Source: Chrysoperla carnea
Taxonomy: Eukaryota > Arthropoda > Insecta > Neuroptera > Chrysopidae
Length of the DNA stretch: 64,000 nt
Reading direction: 5' to 3'
Assembly (NCBI RefSeq): GCF_905475395.1
Contig: NC_058339.1
Coordinates: forward strand, 53,329,172-53,393,171
Below the pieces are notes generated by a model, which ran no database searches, was not told the origin of the DNA, and worked only from the letters and a program-made list of their open reading frames with translations. Every line of letters begins with the position of its first letter. Within the stretch, counting starts at the first letter, position 1. This document shows, in pieces, positions 1-12,839 of this stretch. A program made the position numbers and the translations under genes.

Positions 1-37
1 TATTGGCTTTAAAATATCCTTTAAAATATATATTCAG

Positions 38-231
38 AACTCACATTTAAAATTTGGCCTCGAAGTATGAAATTCGTTAGAAATGAGCACGGTGAACTTT
101 CCGCTAGAATATTGCGGGCATGGAATAGCGTTATCAAGGATAGTGGAGCTGGTTTGATACCGAGATATTGTTTTGCGTTAAGAAGAGAAGCTGTATATCT
201 CAAATATATAAGAAAAAGTAGTTCAATGTAA
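38..231 (+). CDS. Terminal coding exon of an unrecognised gene (5' part lies left of the window)
   Basis: An open frame runs from a likely 3' splice site (TATATTCAG ending at 37) to a TAA at 229-231 and codes about 63 residues. The first codon is split, with one base coming from a missing upstream exon. The peptide is basic and looks like ordinary protein: LTFKIWPRSMKF, then a segment with HGELSARILRAWN, then IPRYCFALRREAVYLKYIRK, ending KSSSM. A poly(A) signal overlaps the stop, as expected for a last exon. No in-frame ATG is needed because this is an internal-to-terminal exon. I do not recognise the family and see no zinc ligands, membrane segment or catalytic motif. The composition (many Arg/Lys/Glu/Tyr) differs from the Phe/Ile/Asn/Lys-rich chance ORFs around it, which supports it being real. 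Confidence 0.5.
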
Positions 232-236
232 ATAAA
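231..236 (+). terminator. Poly(A) signal AATAAA
   Basis: AATAAA begins on the last base of the TAA stop of the preceding exon. It is consistent with 3'-end formation for the plus-strand gene entering from the left. The motif is common by chance in such AT-rich DNA, so the support comes from its position. Confidence 0.4.
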
Positions 237-1375
237 ATTATAACTGAGCTTAAGTCTTTTTATTGGTGTCCATAAAAAACCCAAGCTAACTTAAACGTAA
301 AATTATTACCACTGTCAACGTTTTTTAATGTCAGTGCAATTTCTTTCATGAGTTTACATAAGTTGTTTTTTTTTTTGACCAGTGTAACAGTTAATATATA
401 TTTCGGGCATTCAAACTATGAAAAATCACTAATTCAGCTGTAATTTAATCTCTGTATTAATTTTGCATAGTCACATTCAATATATTAATTTTTGCTTATT
501 TACATTTCCTTATACAGGGCTTTGGCGTAACTAGGGCTAAGAGATTCGAGGTTATTGATACTTTTAATAAGAATAATATAAATTAAAGATCGCAATCTTT
601 AGCTTTTTGACCTGGAGTTGAATCAATTTCCATATTCATGGCTTCACTGCTATACTTAAAATTGTAAAAGTGTTTTCTTTTCTTTTCAATCCCTGGCATA
701 AAACAGAGGTATTACAAGTTTTTGATTAGTTTTCCCGCTTATGTTCTTCATGGGCTTCCAAACCCATTTATACAGTTATTTAAAGAGTAGCTATTGTGAA
801 GGTAATCAACTAAAGTAAAGGTTAGTCGGCGTTCCCACCAGAATTCACTTTTATAGTTTTTAAATTGAGGTTTCCTAAAAATAATCAATTTGATCGAAAT
901 TCAAATCTGTTTTTGCTTTTTAAATTAAGTTAAAATAATTTGTAGAATCTGATAACGTTAATAATCTAATCTCTACCCATGAAAAGTTATTCAAATTTTG
1001 ATAATTATTTCCAAATATTGAATTTTTTTTAACGACATTACCAACTATTGAAAAAGAAATATCGAACCAATAAAGCGAGTGACATAAATGTGCCAAGTTC
1101 CAAAATATTGCTAAAAAATTACAAAATATGCATAAAATTAGTTTTAAGTAGATTTTCGAATATCAATTTCTTATAATAATAATAAAATTTTTGTTAGATA
1201 TAAAAATAATACGCATTAGCAGCAAAATACATAAATTAATTAAATGAAAAATGTAATTCACCGGACATGATTCTTGATAATAATATTATTTATATACTGA
1301 TAGATTATTATTATGTATTTATGCCATCATTAATATATATAATGTATTATAAAAATACATACTGTATAATGTGTA
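237..1375. other. AT-rich intergenic stretch with no gene seen
   Basis: This stretch joins the end of the left-edge gene to the giant fold-back element. I see short A/T runs and TA-rich tracts (notably 1270-1370) but no coding exon, RNA gene or recognisable repeat. Confidence 0.5.
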
Positions 1376-2353
1376 TCCCACCAAAAACATAAATGTGTAA
1401 AAAGGCGTAGATGAATTCCAATAAACTCAATTACGTCAGCCCAAAAAAGTTGTGAAATCCCGTAGAGAAAAAAATTCTTCGAAAAAAAATTATAAAAATG
1501 GCATAAATTTATTGCGTAACTTTTCCGTAAAGAAACATTAAAGTATTACATTAGCAACTTTTCGGTGACTTCATACCTACACGCACCTGTACAGGAGAAC
1601 AAAAGATAATCGTTAACCCCCTACTATCTCCCTCCTCCCCTCTAATGTTATGACGTAATAATTTTTTCACAACTTTTATGAAACATCAAAATTTAAATTT
1701 AAACAATCAAAGTATTCTTTAGATTAAAGTCAAGCACCTACTTAACAAAGGCCTAATTTTTTTTACTAAAGTAAGAAAATTATTGGTTTAAATTTCTTGT
1801 CAAGTTTCTCCTTAGTACGTATTTATTTAATATTTTACTTCGCAAGTTTTCGGAATATAAAAACGCATCTAAAAATAAAAAACTTGCGAAGTAAAATATT
1901 AAATAAATACGTACTAAGGAGAAACTTGACAAGAAATTTAAACCAATAATTTTCTTACTTTAGTAAAAAAAATTAGGCCTTTGTTAAGTAGGTGCTTGAC
2001 TTTAATCTAAAGAATACTTTGATTGTTTAAATTTAAATTTTGATGTTTCATAAAAGTTGTGAAAAAATTATTACGTCATAACATTAGAGGGGAGGAGGGA
2101 GATAGTAGGGGGTTAACGATTATCTTTTGTTCTCCTGTACAGGTGCGTGTAGGTATGAAGTCACCGAAAAGTTGCTAATGTAATACTTTAATGTTTCTTT
2201 ACGGAAAAGTTACGCAATAAATTTATGCCATTTTTATAATTTTTTTTCGAAGAATTTTTTTCTCTACGGGATTTCACAACTTTTTTGGGCTGACGTAATT
2301 GAGTTTATTGGAATTCATCTACGCCTTTTTACACATTTATGTTTTTGGTGGGA
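1376..2353. repeat. Left terminal palindrome (978 bp)
   Basis: Two inverted half-arms, 1376-1850 and 1879-2353, surround a 28-bp spacer with the symmetry centre at 1864/1865. I saw no mismatch between the half-arms in the parts compared by eye. Left-specific bases (TTCTTCG, TTGCGTAAC, TGTACAGG, GACGTAATAA, TTTATGAAAC, CTTGTCAAG) occur in both half-arms. TA lies immediately outside each end (1374-1375 and 2354-2355), as a TA target duplication would, so the palindrome could itself be a separate insertion. It could extrude as a long cruciform or hairpin. Confidence 0.9.
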
Positions 2354-2584
2354 TATCACTTCTTTTTGCCAGGCAATAGTATTTAAGTTGAAAGTGTTTG
2401 TAACAATTTTAACTCACCATTATGCATACATTGAATTACTGTTGAATACTGAGCCTCGTACGTCAAGAAATATGCCGAACAAGATGTCATCAAAATTGTG
2501 TTATTTATAAATATTATAAGGAAAATTTCATTTTCATATAACTGATATTGATTATTATATAATACATTCTATATAATTTACGCC

Positions 2585-2885
2585 TAATTTGCGTCCTCAT
2601 GGGTAAACAGTCATGTTTTCGAAAAAATGTTTTATGCAAAAGTTGGTTATTTCTTTATAAGGAATATTTTTTACATTAAAATTTTTGTTATGTCTCTAAC
2701 GGTTTACAAGATGGGTTCCACAGACCTAGGAATCAATTGACGTATAATGATAATTTACGAACTTGACCTCACTTTTTACGTCCTGAGTACGCATTAAAAA
2801 TTTCATCTTAATATCTCTTTTCGTTTTTGAGTTATCGTGTTGGCAGACAGATGTGCAAACGGACAGACAAATATTATGTAACTGC
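2585..2885 (+). repeat. Dispersed-repeat module inside the left arm
   Basis: It runs from GCGTCCTCATGGGTAAACA through a block ending in TATGTCTCTAACGGTTTACA and AGATGGGTTCCACAGACC. It then continues through CTTTTTACGTCCTGAGTACGC to TTTTGAGTTATCGTG and a GACAGA-rich tail. The same module recurs in the right arm (14255-14560) and in degraded form at 23870-24725. Its tail half recurs at 15765-16010, 51159-51325, 58961-59083 and 63847-64000. I cannot assign it to a named family. Confidence 0.7.
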
Positions 2886-4280
2886 AAATATTTAGGCCTT
2901 ATTTATGGGTAATACGCACAGCTTGATTTCATATGATAGTTCTGCACATGAATTGATCCTGAATATTACAACGGCTCATACAGGGGCCTTATATTTTGTA
3001 AGTGCGCATATTTGGGTCTTATATATTGGTATTGCGCACACTTTGATCCCATATAATTGTTCTGCTCATGGGATAATCTGGAATATAACAACTGCGCACA
3101 CATTGACCTTAAATTTTGTAAGTGTGCATATTTGGGTCTTATATATTGGAAGTACATACAGATTAATCACAAATTATAGTTCGGCCCATGCATTTATCCT
3201 AAATCTTACAACTACGCATACGCTGAATTTATATTTTGTTACTGCGCGTATGTAGGCCTAATATATTGCTAGTGCACGCATGTGGATTACATGAAATGTT
3301 ACTGCGCATGGGTTGATTCTAAATATTACAACTGCGCAAACAGGGACCATATATTTTGTAAATGGGCATATTTGGTCCTTAAATATTGAAAATGCGCATA
3401 AATTAATCTCAAATTATAGTTCTGCGCATGCATTTTACCTGAATCTTAGAACTGCGCATTAGCTTAGTTAATATTTTGCTACTGCGCATATGTAGGCCTT
3501 ATATATTGCTAGTGCGCACATGTGGATTGGATGTAATAGTACTGCGCATGGGTTGATCCTGAATATTACAACTGCGTATACAGGGACTTTATATTTTGTT
3601 AGTGCGCATATTTGGGTATTATATCCGGGAAGTACGCACAGATTAATCAATAATTATAGTTGTGCGCATGCATTTATCCTGAATCTTGCAACTGCGCATA
3701 CGCTAAATTTATATTTTGTTACTGCGCACATGTAGGCCTCAAATATGGCTAGTACACGCATGTGGATTACATGAAATAGTAATGCGCATGGGTTGATTCT
3801 AAATATTACAACTGAGCAAACGGGAACCCTATATTTTGTAAATGGGCATATTTGGTCCTTAAATATTGAAAATGCGCATAAATTAATCACAAATGATAGT
3901 TCTGCGCATGCATTTTACCTGAATCTTAGAACTGGCATTAGCTTAGTTAATATTTTGCTACTGCGCATATGTAGGCCTTATATATTGCTAGTGCGCACAT
4001 GTGGATTAGATGTAATAGTACTGCGCATGGGATGATCCTGAATATTACAACTGCGCATACAGGAACTTTATATTTTGTTAGTGCGCATATTTGGGTATTA
4101 TATCCGGGAAGTGCCCACAGATTAATCAATAATTATAGTTGTGCGAATGCATTTATCCTGAATCTTGCAACTGCGCATACGCTAAATTTATATTTTGTTA
4201 CTGCGCACATGTAGGCCTTAAAAATTGCTAGTGCGCACACGAGGATTACATGTAATAGTACTGCGCATGGGTTGACCCTC
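2881..4280 (+). repeat. TGCGCA tandem array with higher-order periodicity (left arm)
   Basis: A TGCGCA-like hexamer recurs about every 30 bp. I count 27 exact copies in 3001-4275, with further one-base variants. Pairs form 60-bp units, four of these form a 240-bp monomer, and 3241-3720 resembles 3721-4200 as a 480-bp higher-order unit. The sequence between hexamers is AT-rich. Frames stay open for 60-116 codons on both strands because the period is a multiple of three, but a TAG recurs in each 240-bp unit, so it is not coding. TGCGCA is self-complementary. Confidence 0.9.
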
Positions 4281-4849
4281 AATTCAAGCAAGTCTCTGTC
4301 GAATGTCCAAAATCGCATCTTTCTATAATTTAGAAGTCCCTTAGAATCGGTATAGCTGAATCATTTATAGATAAATCAATTATAGTGGAAGTGATGGAAA
4401 AATAATAACGCCACTAACCTTACCATGTTTTGTTATCAAATCTAAACGTGTATACAAAATTTCAACTCAATCGGTTGAAGATATCTGCTTTAAAATTGAG
4501 TAATAAGATCCCCCCCCCCATTTAACAAAATATGGCGGAAGCAACGAGAAAATTCGATCAAGTCAACCATAAAAATTCAAAGTCAGCGTGCTTACAAAAT
4601 TTCAACGTAATCGATTGAGGGTGTCGGCTTCAAAATTGGGTTGCAAGATTATTTATTGTTGAACATAACAATACCATTGTTTTTAAGAAAATAAAATTCG
4701 TTGTCATTGCAACAATTAGTAGTAAACACTACAAGACAAATAAGCAAAATGGTTTAAAACTTCTTGTGAAATTATATTTATACTTTTTTTAAATTTAAGG
4801 ACAAAAATAGTTGGATTTTGCATTAACGAAAAAAACAGGAGTGGTTATT

Positions 4850-5130
4850 TACTTTCTCGAGGGAAAATGATTGTTTTTTCGAAAAAATGTTTCAAACAAA
4901 AGTTGTTTATTTTTATGTAAGGAACATTTTTTACATTTAAACTTTTGTTCTATCTCTTACCGTTTTTTCGAAAATTGCAATTTAATTTTTTTATTTTATT
5001 TGCTTTTCACGGGAAAACAATTACCTTTACAACAAAATTTTTCATACAGAATTGTTTAATTTTATGCAAGGAACATTTTTTGCATTTAAACTTTTGTTCT
5101 ATCTCTTACAGTTTTCGCTATAAAAGCAAA
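4850..5130 (+). repeat. Duplicated AAAGTTGTTTATTT module (left arm)
   Basis: Two tandem copies of about 150 bp each contain AAGGAACATTTTTT, CATTTAAACTTTTGTTC and TATCTCTTACNGTTTT. They are mirrored at 12000-12260. The module is related to the dispersed repeat at 2585-2885, and a fragment is also present just inside the centre at about 11135-11215. Confidence 0.75.
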
Positions 5131-6727
5131 TTAAAATTTTCCTAATTAATGTAACATAATAATTTTAATATGTTTTCTACATGGTACTTTGAATTTCATA
5201 GGGTCTTAGTAATAAGATATATTTTATTTAATTTTTATAATATTTTAAGTTGGAAATATTGAAATACACAATTAATTTTTGAATATTTATTTAATATTTA
5301 TTCAAATTTAATCAATATTTAATTAAAATTATATAAATAACAAATTTTTAAGCGTATTTAAGTTTTACCATACAAATTGTATAGGAAAAAAAACTAGCCT
5401 TCTGATTGGTTCATATTTTACCATGTATTTTTAATAGGGCTTAAAATGCACTTTTAATTAGCGAAATTTCCCATTTCCCGTTAAAAATTTTGATATTTGG
5501 TATTTTTTCTGGGGTATGATTTTTCTCTAATTTATTTTAATGAAAACCGCATCTTTCTACCATTTCTCAGTTTTGCTGTGAATTTATATGAGTCAGTAAC
5601 AAAATTTCGGGGCGTGGCCGTTTTTTGACGCGTTATTGCTCGGAAACGATGAGAGCCGTGAACGTGAGCTTTGATTTACGGCGTCCCAGGGTAAATATCT
5701 ACTTAAGTTGAAAGTTTCAACATTATAGCTCAAGTAGTTTCTGAGATATAAGGGTGTGAAAAAGGGCTATTTGACGTCCTGTATATATAGTCACAGCAAA
5801 AGCATACACATTTCACATATACAGCATACATTATATATACACTTTCAAACACTTTCAATTTTCGATTTTCCATTTTTTTTAAATTAATCTACGATTCGCA
5901 CTGCTGTGCTATATGATAATCGTGTAATTATATATAGCAACTTTTGGTCCAGGAAGGAAAAATCTGTGCGAGAAGGCTGTGTTGAGATGTACCAGTCAAA
6001 GACATTTTCCTACCGGCCATCTTACTGCAAATCTCACTTTCGTAATCCCAATATGAGAGAAGATATAAGTCTCCAATATTGATATAATTCCGGAGAGACT
6101 TTTTTGAGAAAACATGAATTTTATTGTGTTAGATATACCAAATTTGGTGCAAAGTGGCAAGTAGGTTATCAATTTCAAAAAAGCCTTTCTAAATTTATTT
6201 CAATTTTGGGTATTTACATCTACCCCTTGATCTACCAACGTTGAAATCTTCCAACAATTTTATCTAGTCAGGTTCAGACGAAATATGTTGACCAAATTAA
6301 CTTACCACATGACAAACTATCAAGGTAATACTAAGCCAAGTGCTATTGTTTCCAAAAAAATACAAATAAATTTTTTCTTGCAAAAACTAAAAAATTTTTG
6401 TTTTTACTGTTTACTGTGTAAAAATTGACTATTTTTGTGTGTGTTTGAAACTACATTTTAACTTTAAAATCATTGCATATTGTCTTATGATACCATATTT
6501 TAGTTTTAATTAGAGCATTGAATGTTGAGGAGGTAAAAGTTTAAAAAATACGCACCGTCATATACCTTGGATCAAAATAACCTCATTTATCAGTGATCGA
6601 GGAACATAGCTACTTAATATGGACTTAGATAGTTATTTTGTCATTTTAAAATAAAAAAACAGTTTTTATCGATAGGTAGGTATTTAATATTTAGATTATT
6701 TAAAAAAATGACATGGCGAATAATCCT

Positions 6728-7176
6728 ATAATATTATAAATGTGGAAATAACTCCGTATGTCTGTTTGTCTGTTATATCTTTACACCTAAACCGCTGCAC
6801 CAATTTTGATGATATTCGGTTTACAGATAGATGGGACTTTACTAAAGAGCATAGAGTAAATTTTGGCGAGAAAATTAAAATTGAAGGGGTTGGGTAGGAG
6901 AAAATAAGAGAAACACTCATTAAACTACCCTTTTTACTTCTACGCACGCTAGAATGGCGAGTTTTTTTTTCCATTTAACGCGTAAAAAAAGTCAAATTAA
7001 TAAAATAACATGTGGTGGATTTGTCTTTAAAGTTGAAATTTTCTATATTTTGAGTGGTGAATAAAAGGGATAAGTGAGGGCAAGACACGTTCTCTAAATG
7101 AATCAATGAATGACTCTCTAAATAAATTATTAATTCAAATAAATCATTTTCGCGAAGCCGCGGGAAGTAACAAGGG
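6728..7176. repeat. Dispersed retroposon-like repeat remnant
   Basis: Begins AATATTATAAATGTGGAAAT with TCTGTTTGTCTGTTA and CACCTAAACCGCTGCACCAA, and ends with TTCGCGAAGCCGCGGG near 7150-7166. This combination is typical of abundant insect retroposon-type repeats. A related tail in the opposite sense lies at 48695-48830. Confidence 0.55.
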
Positions 7177-7501
7177 GTGTTCTAAAAATTGGCTTTTAAA
7201 AACATGTAAATTTATATATAGCTAATTTACTTTCATTTTAATATTGAGTCTCAAATTACTTTTGATTATATAAACAATATTTTATTTATAACTAATTATT
7301 AAAGTTTTGATTTTGAATTTGTAAACAACTTAATTAATTATTTATTGGAAAAAGTTGATTGTTATCAGTATATTTTTTCTGGTAATATGATCATAACTTG
7401 GGAAATTTCCAATATCGTATCAATTTTATAATATTAATACTTAAATGAGTTAAAACACTAAAAAAAATTTTCTAGAACTTTGTCTTTATTCAAATTTTTT
7501 T

Positions 7502-7538
7502 CGTTTTTTTTGTTTTGTTTTGTTTTGTTTTGTTTTAT
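7502..7538 (+). repeat. (TTTTG)n microsatellite
   Basis: A T-rich run is followed by consecutive TTTTG pentamers. Confidence 0.85.
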
Positions 7539-8130
7539 TATAAACTTGTTTTAAGAATTACCTGGGAATTATTTGATTTAAAAACTTGACCTTTTGAAGT
7601 ACACATTAAAAAGTAAATTAAACATATCTCCTATTTAAAATTTTATTTTTTACTTTTTAATGTCTCTTAGCGAATTTCTTCCACATAATTTCCATTTGTA
7701 TTCTGTAGATTAGATCAGAATTCAGTAAGGGGTAGGTCTTAGAAGATCTTTTGTTCTGCAATCTGTTTGATCTATTATAAATCTTTTGATTCAGAGGTAC
7801 TTCTGAAGTCTTGACTTTCACTAACGTAGTGACTTGTCCATTCCAAGAATGTGTAGTCCGGTTTCCTACTCCTCATTACAAAATTTTCAGAGATGTATTT
7901 TTCAGAAGTCTAGAGCTTAGATAGTGACAGGAGACTCTTAAACGATCTTCGACACGACCGATTAGTCGTATCACAAGTTATAACACCTCGTATTTAATTG
8001 ACGAAAACTATAGCTTAATCAGTAAACGCTCTATAATTCCTGGTTTGAACTAAGCTTTATCTACTAAATTAGAGAAGTGTGATCGGTGATGCTTGTTAGA
8101 TTGATATTAATTATATTGTTATTACTATAC

Positions 8131-8152
8131 TATTATTATTATTATTATTAAT
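8131..8152 (+). repeat. (ATT)n microsatellite
   Basis: About seven consecutive ATT trinucleotides within AT-rich DNA. Confidence 0.85.
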
Positions 8153-9505
8153 ATTGTCGCTCCATCAAATTATTATATTATATTGTTTTCCTAGTCTGGG
8201 TACCCTCTTTGTTGGAATTATTGATCTCTTTTAGCATATAGGGTGATAAAACAACAGAACATCATCAAATGATAAATAACGTTAAAATAATTATGATTTC
8301 TTAATACACTGATAGCCATCTTTATAAAAGATATTGTTGAAAATAGCTTAGAATAATTTAAAATTTGGCAAACAAGAAGTTCTGCTGTTATAACTTGGAC
8401 CACACTGTAGAAATCATATTACAAATTAAATGCAAAAAATAATCACCAGCCTATTAGAAATAACTTTCTTCTGTGATTTTTAACATTGTGTTTCTTTGAT
8501 TAAAGGTATGTCGTATGATAAAATTATGAATTTGGAAAAATGTTAAAAATGAGTTTTGTACCAAAAGGGATTTTCTAAAATCTCAACAACCTATTGCATT
8601 TAACAAGCTGTCGGTATTTAGTATGTAAGTGTAGCAAATCGTATGTCAAGTGTGACCCTGGGGTGTTACACACTAATAACTTCCCGGTTTAGATTTATTA
8701 TAATATTATTAAAATTAGTTAAATTTGAAACATAAAACAAATTTTTGCGTGGGTAAACAAAAAGAATAAGTTATCATCACATCATATCTATATCGTTTAG
8801 ACATTCGTTTCGCAATATTTCAAATAGAAAAGCAGGTGTTACGTTCTTAAAGTTGACCTGAAATATTGATCATTTTAGAGAAATCACTAACGATATCCAG
8901 CAGTTGGTAGTGCAAATAGTATTAAATCTTTAAAAAAAGTAACAGTGATCTATGAAATGATTAGATCATTAATAGAGTGGGCTATTTTGCATTAGACAAT
9001 TCATTCATGAATTTGAACAGTATTGTTGTAAATTACTACGTTTTAAGCCTGTTATCATAGTTCTATTGGCAAGGGTTGTCGCATAGAAAAATTATTGTCC
9101 CAATAGCTGATAGCATTCCTTTTTTACTGTAAAATAAAATACTTAAAGTTTAAAGTAGATATAAATTTTAGATACCTATAAAATAGCCTTTGGTATTTTT
9201 TTAAGAAGATGAAGTAGTAAATTTTAATATAGGCAAATTATTTTTATGAAGTTTTTCATTAAAATTAGGCTATATATCCTATATCCTTTTAACCGGCTTA
9301 AATTTTCTTTTCATACTTATTAACTGCATTAAAAATTGCAAAATTAAAGCGCAAAATATATACAAACTTAAAAAATAAGCGTAAAATAAAGGGTAGTGAA
9401 AAGTTTTCCAAAAGAAAAACTAAAAACCCTCTTTTTATACATTACAAAATTTTCGGAAAATACGTAAACAAAAATAATTAATACAAATAATAGACTATGA
9501 ACCAG

Positions 9506-9915
9506 CGAAATTTTCATGATTTTTTTCGCTTGCCTTTTTGAGGATTGATAGAAGTAAGTTTGGAAAAAAATTGTAATTTTAGCCGTGGAAAATCGAATTA
9601 TTCGATCATAATGTTTTCAACAATTCATTGTCTGCCGTATATGAAAAAGGGTAAATATCAATGTCGACAACTATACGTGATAAATTAGTAGACAGTTTGC
9701 AACTGATGAAAGGATTGTAAAAAGGTTTTGTTTTCTGCCTGCTACTTTTCACGTAAGTTGTCCGAAACTATCTTTTAACGTAAACGGCAGAACAAAAATC
9801 GTCTATTTCCATAGCTTCGGCACACGAACCACGGTTAAAATCTCAATTTTCGCCTTAACCAAACTGACCTTTATCAACCTCAAAAAGGCAAAGCAAAAGA
9901 ACAATGAAAATTTCG
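9506..9915. repeat. Imperfect inverted repeat (MITE-like) inside the central region
   Basis: The outer arms (about 9506-9600 and 9830-9915) are inverted copies: CGAAATTTTCAT against ATGAAAATTTCG, GCCTTTTTGAGG against CCTCAAAAAGGC, and further inside CCGTGG against CCACGG. The size and layout suit a decayed non-autonomous DNA transposon. No target duplication was identified. Confidence 0.55.
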
Positions 9916-12839
9916 TGACATAAAAGACGAAATAATTAATTAGCGATTTAAATAATTTATATACCTCTTAATAATTGGATATAGAAATCGTTTAAGTTTG
10001 GAATCATGGTAGTACTTCTTTATATCTTGTTCGGATAATATTAACTTCTTTTTTATGCTCCTACTAAAATCCTGTTGGAATTTAGAAAATAATTTTAACA
10101 GCGAACATAAATTCTAAAAAAAATTAAATTATCTTAAAATTTATTTTTATACCCAAATTAGAAATAAACTTATAATACCTACAAACACCCAGAAAAAAAC
10201 TAAATTATTCGAAAATAATTAAAAAATAAAATAAAAACCTTAAAAACTCTTCCCGCCATGCTATTTCGCCGGAACTATTTGCACCAAAAATTCGCATAGA
10301 CACTTGGGAAATGCATCTTTTAATACCCGACATCACCATTTGGCAATGTCGAACAAGATTAATTAAAAACAATACAATTTTATGAAACAGTTTGTTTTTA
10401 ATTTATCATATTAATCATAAAATTGAATTTATTTAAACAATATAAAATGTTTTATTAAACATCTGATTGACAAATGTGCATTCAATCAATCCAAAACGGG
10501 GCACATTTAAACATATCCTGATTAAAAAAACATTTCACATCACTCTAAATTTAATCAAAATTCTCCCCATAGCGTACGTAGTCATACGTTCAAATCACTT
10601 TTAATAAATGCATTTACAATTAATAAGTACATAATAATTAATTTATTTTAATTAAATTGAAATGTTAAAAGTAACCACTTAAGTATTATAATTGTTATAA
10701 GTTTTTCTTTTACTTAATCACTATACACTGATTAAATTAACACTGTTCATCGATAAAGTAAAAATCTATTAAACTTACTTAAGTTTAAATACCGCATGGC
10801 TAAAAATACATGACGTATATGAACTTCAGAGCATCAAATCTAACTATTAAGCATCGCTTCTTAGATCCTCACTTTTCAATTTAATTTAATAATAGATACA
10901 CGGAGAATATTTTAAGAATAGAATATTGTATTAGCTTTCGATTTATTGCGAAAAAGATCAAATTATTAAATCAAAATAAACAATCGACTGAGTTCATTGT
11001 TGAAATACTCTATATAGACAATGTTGAATATCAGTGCTTGTATTATTTTTATAAAAAAGATAAATTTAAAAAAAAAAAAAAAAAGAAAAAAAATTAAATT
11101 GAGAATGGAAGCATAAGTTTTGCCCTAATTTGAACTCTCACGGGAAAACAAAGATATTTACGAAAATCTGTTTCAAACAAAAGTTGTTCTATCTCTTATG
11201 GTTTTAGAGATGATTCATACGGACTTATCATATAGCACAGCAGTGCGAAGCGTAGATTAGTTTAAAATGGAAAATCGAAAATTGAAAGTGTAATGTATGA
11301 TGATGTATATGTGAAATGTGTATGCTTTTGCTGTGACTATATATACAGGACGTAAAATAGCCCTTTTTCACACCCTTATATCTCAGAAACTACTTGAGCT
11401 ATAATGTTGCGCTTTTCAACTTAAGTAGATATATACCCTGGGACGCCGTAAATCAAATCTCACGTTCACGGCTCTCATCGTTTCCGAGCAATAACGCGTC
11501 AAAAAACGGCCACGCCCCGAAATTTTGTTACTGACTGACATAAATTCACAGCAAAACTGAGAAATGGTATAAAGATGCGGTTTTCATTAAAATAAATTAG
11601 AGAAAAATCATACCCCAGAAAAAATACCAAATATCAAAATTTTTAACGGGAAATGGGAAATTTCGCTAATCAAAGGTGCATTTTTTCCCTATTTAAAAAT
11701 ACATGGTAAAATATGAACCAATCAGAAGGCTAGTTTTTTTTCCTATACAATTTGTATGGTAAAACTTAAATACGCTTAAAAATTTGTTATTTATATAATT
11801 TTAATTAAATATTGATTAAATTTGAATAAATATTAAATAAATATTCAAAAATTAATTGTGTATTTCAATATTTCCAACTTAAAATATTATAAAAATTAAA
11901 TAAAATATATCTTATTACTAAGACCCTATGAAATTCAAAGTACCATGTAGAAAACATATTAAAATTATTATGTTACATTAATTAGGAAAATTTTAATTTG
12001 CTTTTATAGCGAAAACTGTAAGAGATAGAACAAAAGTTTAAATGCAAAAAATGTTCCTTGCATAAAATTAAACAATTCTGTATGAAAAATTTTGTTGTAA
12101 AGGTAATTGTTTTCCCGTGAAAAGCAAATAAAGTAAAAAATTAAATTGCAATTTTCGGAAAAACGGTAAGAGATAGAACAAAAGTTTAAATGTAAAAAAT
12201 GTTCCTTACATAAAAATAAACAACTTTTGTTTGAAACATTTTTTCGAAAAAACAATCATTTTCCCTCGAGAAAGTAAATAACCAGTCCTGTTTTTTTCGT
12301 TAATGCAAAATCCAACTATTTTTGTCCTTAAATTTAAAAAAAGTATAAATATAATTTCACAAGAAGTTTTAAGCCATTTTGCTTGTATGTCTTGTAGTGT
12401 TCACTACTAACGGTTGCTATGACAACGAATTTTATTTTCTTTAAAACAATGGTATTGTTATGTTCAACAATAAATAATCTTGCAACCCAATTTTGAAGCC
12501 GACACCCTCAATCGATTACGTTGAAATTTTGTAAGCACGCTGACTTTGAATGACATTGAATTTTTATGGTTGACTTGATCAAATTTTCTCTTCGCTTCCG
12601 CCATATTTTGTTAAATGGGGGGGGGGGGATGTTATTACTCAATTTTAAAGCAGATATCTTCAACCGATTGAGTTGAAATTTTGTATACACGTTTAGATTT
12701 GATAACAAAACATGGTAAGGTTAGTGGCGTTATTATTTTTCCATCACTTCCACTATAATTGATTTATCTATAAATGATTCAGCTATACCGATTCTAAGGG
12801 ACTTCTAAATTATAGAAAGATGCGATTTTGGACATTCGA

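Larger units (their letters stand above)
1376..5919 (+). repeat. Left arm of the giant inverted repeat
   Basis: It pairs with 11225-15764 in reverse complement. The inner limit is where the shared block CACTGCTGTGCTATATGATA ends, at about 5919; its mirror starts at about 11225. A GC-richer block at about 5590-5790 (GGGCGTGGCCG, GCGTCCCAGGG) is mirrored at about 11340-11530. A run of ten C at 4510-4519 is mirrored by twelve G at 12617-12628. A ~57-bp segment at 4453-4510 is repeated at 4592-4650. Confidence 0.85.
5920..11224. other. Central unique region of the giant element
   Basis: About 5.3 kb is not shared between the arms. It is AT-rich, and no ORF exceeds 82 codons on either strand. I see no transposase, reverse transcriptase, helicase or integrase signature and no plausible exon chain. 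It holds a LINE/SINE-like tail (6728-7176), two simple repeats, a MITE-like inverted repeat (9506-9915) and an A-rich tract near 11070-11095. If the element is mobile, it must be non-autonomous. Confidence 0.6.

Noticed and set aside
21..284. 87-codon minus-strand ORF at the left edge
   Set aside because: It is antisense to the better-supported plus-strand terminal exon and has no splice, start or domain support.
2905..4214. Overlapping ORFs of 60-116 codons on both strands with 20-residue repeating peptides
   Set aside because: They come from the TGCGCA tandem array, whose 60-bp period keeps frames open. Stops recur each 240 bp, both strands are open at once, and the same happens in the inverted array at 12820-14186.
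2881..4280. CRISPR-like regular repeats
   Set aside because: Units are contiguous 30/60-bp satellite repeats with diverged units and no unique spacers, in a eukaryotic genome and without cas genes.
4871..5145. Small ORFs with CLFLCKEHFLHLNFCS-type peptides (mirrored at 12004-12255)
   Set aside because: They are translations of the duplicated AAAGTTGTTTATTT repeat module, found in both arms and elsewhere without conserved reading.
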